From: an uncultured Muribaculaceae bacterium
Lineage (GTDB): Bacteria; Bacteroidota; Bacteroidia; Bacteroidales; Muribaculaceae
DNA: 7,053 bases
Reading direction: 5' to 3'
Assembly (NCBI GenBank): GCA_910577585.1
Contig: CAJTNN010000054.1
Coordinates: forward strand, 1 to 7,053
Position numbers and translations under genes: made by a program. Below are positions 1 to 4,622 of the stretch, piece after piece. The notes beneath the pieces are model-generated. The model made no database searches. It saw only the letters and a program-made list of their open reading frames with translations, and was not told the origin of the DNA. Each line of letters starts with the position of its first letter. Within the stretch, counting starts at the first letter, position 1.

Positions 1-16
1 TTTAATTATTTAACCG

Positions 17-51
17 ATTAGTGTCCTCCAAAATTTTTAGTGGACACTAAT
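17..51. repeat. 10-bp inverted repeat (hairpin) just upstream of mutS2
   Basis: Bases 17-26 (ATTAGTGTCC) and 42-51 (GGACACTAAT) are perfect reverse complements around a 15-nt AT-rich spacer. The spacer can partly pair again (A30-A33 with T35-T38). The hairpin ends 12 nt before the mutS2 ATG, and no T-tract follows it on the + strand. It could be the terminator of an upstream gene lying outside the window, a translational control hairpin, a protein-binding dyad or a relic of a small palindromic element. The sequence does not decide between these. No convincing TAnnTTTG promoter or Shine-Dalgarno sequence is visible in bases 1-63. Confidence 0.6.
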
Positions 52-63
52 GTTTAGATATAT

Positions 64-2556
64 ATGGTATATCCTGATACGTTTGAAAGCAAAATCGGAT
101 TCGACAAGATTCGCCAGGCTGTGGTCGAGAAGTGCTCGGGTGCTCTCTCGGCTGAGGAGGCGAGGAGAATGTCGTTTTCAGATGATTATGATACTATAGC
201 GCGCAATCTGCGTCAGACCGACGAGATGCTGCGCATAATTGTGGCTTCGCTCGACTTGCCGCTGCGCGATGTGGGTGAGGTAGGGGCTTATCTCACCCAA
301 CTGCGCGCCGAGGGTAACTATCTTTCGGCCCAGCAACTATATCGGCTGATGCAGATGATGACGCAGGCCTCTGAGGTGAGAGCTTTCTTCGACCGTCCGG
401 CCGATGGGGGGGATGATGCCGAAGGCATGAGATTCCCCTATCTTGCTGAAGTGGCCGCGAGGCTTGAGAGTTTCCCAGAGTTGATACGCATCATCAATTC
501 TACGGTAGATAAGTTCGGCGAGGTGAAAGACACTGCCTCCGACCGTCTCTACGAGCTGCGGCGTCAGTTGCGCTCGGCTTCGGGCGCAATGTCGAAGACG
601 CTCAGGCGTGTGCTTGACCGCGCAGTCGCCGACGGACTGATTGACCGCGACACATCTCCGGCTGTGCGCGACGGCCGAATGGTGATTCCCGTCGAGGCCG
701 GCTTGAAACGTTCTATCCCCGGTATTGTCCACGATGCTTCGGCCACCGGCAAGACCGTATATATCGAGCCGCTCGAAGTGGTAGAGGCCTCCAACCGCAT
801 CCGCGAACTCGAGATGGAGGCTCACCGCGAGGAGGTGGAGATTCTGAAGGGTGTGGCGGTCCAGCTGCGTCCGCATGTGGAGTCGATTGCCGCTTCATGC
901 AGGGTGCTTGCCCGGCTCGATTTCATCCGCGCCAAGGCTCTCTTTGCACGCGAAGTTGATGGCCGTATGCCTAATCTTGAGCGTGAGAGGGTCATCGAAT
1001 GGTATCATGCCGTGCATCCGCAGTTGCTCCTGGCCCTCAGGGCGCAGGGTAAGGAGGTCGTGCCACTTTCGCTCACTCTCGACAACACCCAGCGCATACT
1101 GATAATCTCCGGTCCGAATGCCGGTGGTAAGTCGGTGTGTCTGAAGACTGTGGGTGTGGTGCAATACATGATGCAATGCGGCATGCTCCCCACAGTGTAT
1201 GAGAACTCTCATATGGGGATATTCCGTAATATATATGTTGATATAGGCGACGAGCAGTCGATAGAGAATGACCTCTCTACCTACTCGTCGCATCTGCGCA
1301 ACATGAAATTCTTCCTGCAGCACACCTCGAAGCAGACTCTGATATTGGCTGATGAGATGGGTTCGGGCACCGAGCCGCAGATAGGTGGCGCGTTGGCACA
1401 GGCGATTCTCGAGAAACTCGCGCGCACACGCTGTCTGGGTATAATCACCACCCACTATCAGAACCTCAAGACCTTTGCCGGCGAGACAGAGGGCTTCGTC
1501 AATGGCGCGATGCTCTACGACAGGCAGCATCTTCAGCCGGCCTTCCAGCTGTCGGTGGGTAATCCGGGCAGCTCGTTTGCCGTGGAGATCGCACGCAAGA
1601 TCGGCCTTGACGGCGATGTCATTGCCAAGGCGCAGGAGATTGTGGGCAGTGACTACGTAAACCTCGACAAGTATCTGCTCGATATAGCCCGCGACCGCCG
1701 CTATTGGGCCAACAAGCGCCAGAATATCAAGGAGAAAGAGAGTAAGCTCGACCAGCTCCTCTCGCTCTACGAAGATAAAGCCGACGACCTCAAATCGCAG
1801 CGCAACGCCATACTGCATCAGGCCAAAGCCGAGGCCAAGGAGATTCTGGCCACGGCCAACTCGCGCATAGAGAAGACCATTCGCGAGATTCGCGAGGCTC
1901 AGGCTGAGAAGGAGTCGACCAAAAAGATTCGCACCGAGTTTGACGCCTATCGCAAAAGTGTGGCCGAACCGGCCGAGGCTTCCGATTCGGCTGCAGTTCC
2001 CGAGGCACTGCGCGACTTGCGGCATAAGAGCCGGCAGAAGAGAGAGGCTGTGGTCATGAAGCGCAGTCAGCGCCAGCCCGTAAATACGGCACGCGAGCTG
2101 GCTGCCGGCGACTATGTCAAGATGAAGGATGGCAATGTGGCCGGACAGATTATCCGCATCGAGGGGAAGAGGGCAGAGGTTGCCTTCGGCGCCCTGCGCA
2201 TGATGGTGGAGCTCGCGAAGCTCGTGCCCTCGTCGGCCCCGAAGGGGGCGGCTACGCAGGTGGCCACTGTAAGTTCGGCCACAAGCGATGCCTCGCGTCA
2301 GCGCCAGCTGCACTTCAAACCGGAGATCGATGTGCGCGGCATGCGTGGCGATGAGGCTGTGCAGGCCATCATATACTTCCTTGATGATGCTGTGCAATTC
2401 AATGCCGGACGGCTGCGCATCCTGCATGGCACCGGGCAAGGTATCCTCAAGACCCTGATTCGCCAGCAGCTCCAGGCCAATCCAAATGTCAGCTCATTCC
2501 GCGATGAGGATGTGAGATTCGGGGGCGCCGGCATCACGGTGGTGGAGCTTGATTGA
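64..2556 (+). CDS. mutS2: MutS2 family ATPase with C-terminal Smr domain
   Basis: This is a complete 830-residue MutS2, at the upper end of the family's usual length. It lacks the mismatch-recognition domains of MutS and opens with a core/lever region (about 1-330) containing a long helical clamp (about 150-270). The ATPase domain shows a Walker A motif GPNAGGKS (350-357), the STYSSHL segment (405-411), Walker B LILADEMGSGTEP (426-438) and the switch motif ITTHY (461-465). A charged coiled-coil arm follows (about 540-670), then a small beta-rich KOW-like segment (680-720). A C-terminal Smr domain (about 753-829) carries IDVRG, HGTGQG and GGAGITVVEL, so the nuclease-type module is present. MutS2 proteins are cytoplasmic and have been linked to suppression of homologous recombination and, in Bacillus, to rescue of collided ribosomes; which role applies here cannot be read from sequence. 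The ATG at 64 fits the typical family opening (MVYPDTFESKIGFDKIR). No frameshift or missing motif is seen. Confidence 0.97.
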   Translation: MVYPDTFESKIGFDKIRQAVVEKCSGALSAEEARRMSFSDDYDTIARNLRQTDEMLRIIVASLDLPLRDVGEVGAYLTQLRAEGNYLSAQQLYRLMQMMTQASEVRAFFDRPADGGDDAEGMRFPYLAEVAARLESFPELIRIINSTVDKFGEVKDTASDRLYELRRQLRSASGAMSKTLRRVLDRAVADGLIDRDTSPAVRDGRMVIPVEAGLKRSIPGIVHDASATGKTVYIEPLEVVEASNRIRELEMEAHREEVEILKGVAVQLRPHVESIAASCRVLARLDFIRAKALFAREVDGRMPNLERERVIEWYHAVHPQLLLALRAQGKEVVPLSLTLDNTQRILIISGPNAGGKSVCLKTVGVVQYMMQCGMLPTVYENSHMGIFRNIYVDIGDEQSIENDLSTYSSHLRNMKFFLQHTSKQTLILADEMGSGTEPQIGGALAQAILEKLARTRCLGIITTHYQNLKTFAGETEGFVNGAMLYDRQHLQPAFQLSVGNPGSSFAVEIARKIGLDGDVIAKAQEIVGSDYVNLDKYLLDIARDRRYWANKRQNIKEKESKLDQLLSLYEDKADDLKSQRNAILHQAKAEAKEILATANSRIEKTIREIREAQAEKESTKKIRTEFDAYRKSVAEPAEASDSAAVPEALRDLRHKSRQKREAVVMKRSQRQPVNTARELAAGDYVKMKDGNVAGQIIRIEGKRAEVAFGALRMMVELAKLVPSSAPKGAATQVATVSSATSDASRQRQLHFKPEIDVRGMRGDEAVQAIIYFLDDAVQFNAGRLRILHGTGQGILKTLIRQQLQANPNVSSFRDEDVRFGGAGITVVELD

Positions 2557-2558
2557 CG

Positions 2559-2602
2559 CAGCGTATGCGCTGAGATGTGTGTGATTCGAAGAATCCCTTT
2601 TT
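2559..2602 (+). terminator. two short hairpins with a T5 run after mutS2 (weak terminator candidate)
   Basis: Immediately after the mutS2 stop codon, CAGCG (2559-2563) pairs with CGCTG (2568-2572) around TATG. Then GATTC (2583-2587) pairs with GAATC (2591-2595) around GAA, followed by CC and five Ts (2598-2602). The second hairpin plus T-run resembles an intrinsic terminator, but its stem is only 5 bp and the run ends 11 nt before the next start codon. It may attenuate rather than end transcription, so mutS2 and the next gene could still be cotranscribed. No Bacteroidetes-type promoter is visible in this gap. Confidence 0.3.
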
Positions 2603-2613
2603 GATTATTGACT

Positions 2614-4314
2614 ATGTTCAGAATAGTACGCCGGATATCGGGAGCGTGGAGCAGCGGGACTGCCGGCACCTTGGCGCAAGCTGCCAAGAGTGGGACAGTG
2701 TGCCTCATGCTCTTGTGGGGCGTGATGGTCATGACGGCGCTGCAGTCGGCTGCCCGTCCCGCACCTATGGGCAACATCGACTATGCAGCTTTTCTCAAAA
2801 GTGTAGAGAAGAGGTCGCTGGCCGATGTGATGTCGGAGGCCTGGCGCTGCATCGAGGCTGAGCGTTATGATTCGGCTACGGCCTATTATTCGGTGGCTGC
2901 GTCGAGATATTCCGAGTCGCTCAATGCTGCCGATAAGCGGCGTTGCGCGATAGCCAATGTCAATATGGGCTATATCTGGGTGGCATGGCGCATGGATGCG
3001 GCTGAGGCTTATCCGTGGCTGATGCGGGCGCGCAATATAGCTGCCAAAAGCGGACTTGACGATATCGAGACCTCGGTGATTTCCAATCTCGGTCAGATTA
3101 ACTTCGACTATAATAATCTGCCCAAGGCTGTAGAACTCTATGAAGAGGCCCTGGGGCGGGTGCTTGATGAGCATGGCGACCGCTATCTGGGGCGGGCGAT
3201 GATTGATTTTGCGGCGGCTGCACTCTACGACGGGCAGAGCAGCGACCTCATTGAGATGTGGTGGCGCACTTCAGCCTATAAGATGCCCGATGATGCACCG
3301 CTCAAAGATTATGTGGAATGCATGAATGATGCATTCGGTCGACTTGCGGCCGGCGCGGCGAGCGTGATGGAGGGGTCGACCCCACTCTTCGATGTGGCCA
3401 CCGACCGCCGGCGCTACCTCTCGCTGCATCTGCTGATTGTGGCACGCCTGCATATGATGGCGGGCAATCATCAGAGCGCTCTTGAGAAGCTGCGCGAGAT
3501 GATCGGCATAGCCTCGCGCGATGGCTATTATAATCTGCTTGAGAAGGGGTATGCCGATATGGAGGCATGTTCGCAGCAGATCGGTGACTCGGCCGGGATG
3601 CGGCGCTATCAGTATCAGGCGCTGCATATCCGTGACTCACTCTTCAATGCCTCGCGTTTTGAGGTGGTGAAGGATCTTGAGGTGGCGAGCGAGTTTGAGT
3701 CGCTGCATGAGAGCATACGGGTGGCCACGATGCAGGCGCGCAAGCAGCGCCAGCGCACTCTGTGGGTGAGCATCACATGCACTCTTGCGCTGCTGGCTCT
3801 GATTGGGCTGCTCTACAGTCATCGGCGTCTCAAGGGTGCCTATCGCGAGATATTCAAGCGCAATATGGAATTGTCGCAGGTCGTGTCCACACAGACCATA
3901 GCGGCGGAGGCTGACAAGGCTGATAATGCCGACACTCCGACTGCCGCGTCCGAAGAGGCCCGCAGCCAAATGACCAGGATACTCGGCATATTCGAATCCT
4001 CTGATGAGATTTTTGACCCCAACTTCTCGGTCGAGCGCCTTGCGGCCCTGGCCGGGATGCGTCCTAAAAATGTGAGTCAAGTGATAAATCAGGTCACCGG
4101 AAAGAACTTCAATACCCTCCTTGGCGACTATCGCGTGCGCGAGGCCTGCCGCATATTGGGCGACGCCGAGCGTATGCAGGTATACACCATTGAGCGTGTG
4201 GCTGAGGAGGTGGGATATAAGTCGCGCACCTACTTCAGTTCGATATTCAAGAATGTCACAGGTCTGACTCCCACTCAATTTGCCAAGGAGGCACGCAACA
4301 ATATTTCGAAATAA
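2614..4314 (+). CDS. membrane-spanning TPR / AraC-type HTH transcriptional regulator
   Basis: The product is a 566-residue one-component membrane regulator of a type common in Bacteroidetes. A basic N-terminal tail (1-27) precedes a hydrophobic signal-anchor or signal peptide (28-46). Next comes a largely helical region with TPR-like repeats (about 70-345; clearest at 111-180 and 270-340), probably periplasmic. A charged helix (345-381) leads into a second membrane segment (383-401) followed by SHRR, which puts the C-terminus in the cytoplasm. The AraC-type domain (about 455-566) has a first HTH at 472-492 (SVERLAALAGMRPKNVSQVI) and a second at 525-546, ending with the family signature GYKSRTYFSSIFK...TGLTPTQF. 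No histidine kinase or receiver domain is present, so signal transfer would be direct from periplasm to DNA. The ligand is unknown. ATG 2614 is preferred over the in-frame TTG at 2608; a later ATG at 2707 would remove the basic tail. Its target may be the downstream gene (inference from adjacency). Confidence 0.9.
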   Translation: MFRIVRRISGAWSSGTAGTLAQAAKSGTVCLMLLWGVMVMTALQSAARPAPMGNIDYAAFLKSVEKRSLADVMSEAWRCIEAERYDSATAYYSVAASRYSESLNAADKRRCAIANVNMGYIWVAWRMDAAEAYPWLMRARNIAAKSGLDDIETSVISNLGQINFDYNNLPKAVELYEEALGRVLDEHGDRYLGRAMIDFAAAALYDGQSSDLIEMWWRTSAYKMPDDAPLKDYVECMNDAFGRLAAGAASVMEGSTPLFDVATDRRRYLSLHLLIVARLHMMAGNHQSALEKLREMIGIASRDGYYNLLEKGYADMEACSQQIGDSAGMRRYQYQALHIRDSLFNASRFEVVKDLEVASEFESLHESIRVATMQARKQRQRTLWVSITCTLALLALIGLLYSHRRLKGAYREIFKRNMELSQVVSTQTIAAEADKADNADTPTAASEEARSQMTRILGIFESSDEIFDPNFSVERLAALAGMRPKNVSQVINQVTGKNFNTLLGDYRVREACRILGDAERMQVYTIERVAEEVGYKSRTYFSSIFKNVTGLTPTQFAKEARNNISK

Positions 4315-4338
4315 TTTCGTAATAATTGACGCGAAATT
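4313..4338 (+). repeat. AT-rich hairpin overlapping the regulator stop codon
   Basis: AATTTCG (4313-4319) pairs perfectly with CGAAATT (4332-4338), with an additional U-G pair possible at 4320/4331, leaving a 10-nt loop. The left arm starts inside the TAA stop of the regulator gene. It directly abuts the 24-nt palindrome at 4339-4362, so the transcript could form two stacked hairpins. The first stem is AT-rich and lacks a following T-tract. It may be part of a 3' end structure, but function is unproven. Confidence 0.4.
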
Positions 4339-4362
4339 TGTCTGAAATCGCGATTTCAGACA
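4339..4362. repeat. perfect 24-nt palindrome after the regulator gene
   Basis: TGTCTGAAATCG (4339-4350) is followed directly by its exact reverse complement CGATTTCAGACA (4351-4362), with no spacer. The positions just outside (4338/4363 as U-G, 4337/4364 as U-A) can extend the pairing in RNA. The next bases on the + strand are GAAAAAC, and there is no T-run on the far side in the other direction either, so this is not a textbook intrinsic terminator. It may be an mRNA 3'-end stabiliser, a factor-dependent terminator hairpin, or a dyad operator lying about 43 bp upstream of the proposed promoter of the next gene. Confidence 0.6.
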
Positions 4363-4404
4363 GAAAAACATGCTTTGTTACTCTATTTTTTCGGGAATAT
4401 ATCA

Positions 4405-4412
4405 TAAATTTG
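4405..4412 (+). promoter_or_regulatory. candidate Bacteroidetes promoter -7 element (TAAATTTG)
   Basis: TAAATTTG exactly matches the Bacteroidetes -7 consensus TAnnTTTG and lies in the AT-rich gap between the regulator and the secreted protein gene. The nearest upstream TTTG (4374-4377) is 27 nt away, longer than the usual spacing of about 19-21 nt, so the -33 element is weak or displaced. Transcription would start near 4418-4422, giving a leader of about 200 nt that contains the stem-loop and both repeat copies. No other match to this consensus is seen between here and the ATG at 4623. Confidence 0.5.
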
Positions 4413-4414
4413 CG

Positions 4415-4470
4415 AATGTAAGCTTGTGTGTGAATCTATCATTTTTTACGTGTTGAGTCAAGCTTACGTT
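4415..4470 (+). repeat. 12-bp inverted repeat (one U-G) at the start of the proposed leader
   Basis: AATGTAAGCTTG (4415-4426) pairs with CAAGCTTACGTT (4459-4470): 9 bp are perfect, then one U-G pair, then two more A-T pairs. The intervening 32 nt is T-rich and includes a run of six Ts. The stem would begin at or just before the proposed transcription start, so it may form a 5' stem-loop on the leader mRNA or a DNA-level binding dyad. It matches no riboswitch family that I recognise. Confidence 0.5.
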
Positions 4471-4472
4471 GA

Positions 4473-4594
4473 GATTCTCTCACTTGAAATTTGATTCTGA
4501 GAGATGACCGAAAGTATTAAACCGATTCAGAATCTCTCACTTCAAATCTGATTCTGAGAGATGATTGAAAGTATTCAGAAAGTATTCAACCGAT
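4473..4594 (+). repeat. two direct repeats 57 bp apart, each with an internal dyad, in the leader of the secreted protein gene
   Basis: Bases 4473-4518 and 4530-4575 align over 46 bp with 41 identities. Each copy contains TCTCTCA and TGAGAGA (4476-4482/4498-4504 and 4533-4539/4555-4561), which pair as a 7-bp stem; in copy 2 an eighth pair forms. All five differences fall outside the 7-bp arms. GATTCT-like cores recur 20 bp apart within each copy (4473 and 4493; 4530 and 4550), and GATTCAGAATC (4524-4534) forms a small palindrome at the junction. The shared tail AACCGAT (4520-4526, 4588-4594) is offset by 68 rather than 57 because copy 2 carries an extra 11-bp unit, GAAAGTATTCA, tandemly repeated at 4567-4588. 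Possible roles are tandem operators, perhaps for the adjacent AraC-type regulator, or repeated RNA hairpins. Confidence 0.8.
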
Positions 4595-4622
4595 ACATCA
4601 ACATAAAACTATACTATCAATT

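Noticed and set aside
895..2439. A 514-codon open frame on the minus strand across mutS2
   Set aside because: It lies wholly opposite a well-conserved mutS2 with all ATPase and Smr motifs. Its translation shows no recognisable domain and is rich in His, Leu and Arg, as expected of an antisense shadow in G+C-rich coding DNA.
2598..2603. TTTTTG before the regulator as a -7 promoter element
   Set aside because: The TA of TAnnTTTG is missing (CC instead), and the site is only about 10 nt from the start codon.
3637..4371. A 244-codon minus-strand open frame over the regulator's HTH region
   Set aside because: It overlaps the clear AraC-type domain and shows no domain of its own. The part beyond the regulator is the palindrome region.
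4415..4470. Invertible promoter of the phase-variation type known in Bacteroidales
   Set aside because: Inverted repeats are present, but they enclose only 32 nt, far shorter than known invertible promoter segments. The candidate -7 element lies outside them and no site-specific recombinase gene is in the window.
4473..4594. CRISPR array
   Set aside because: There are only two diverged copies with an 11-nt gap between the aligned blocks, no spacer-like variation and no cas genes.
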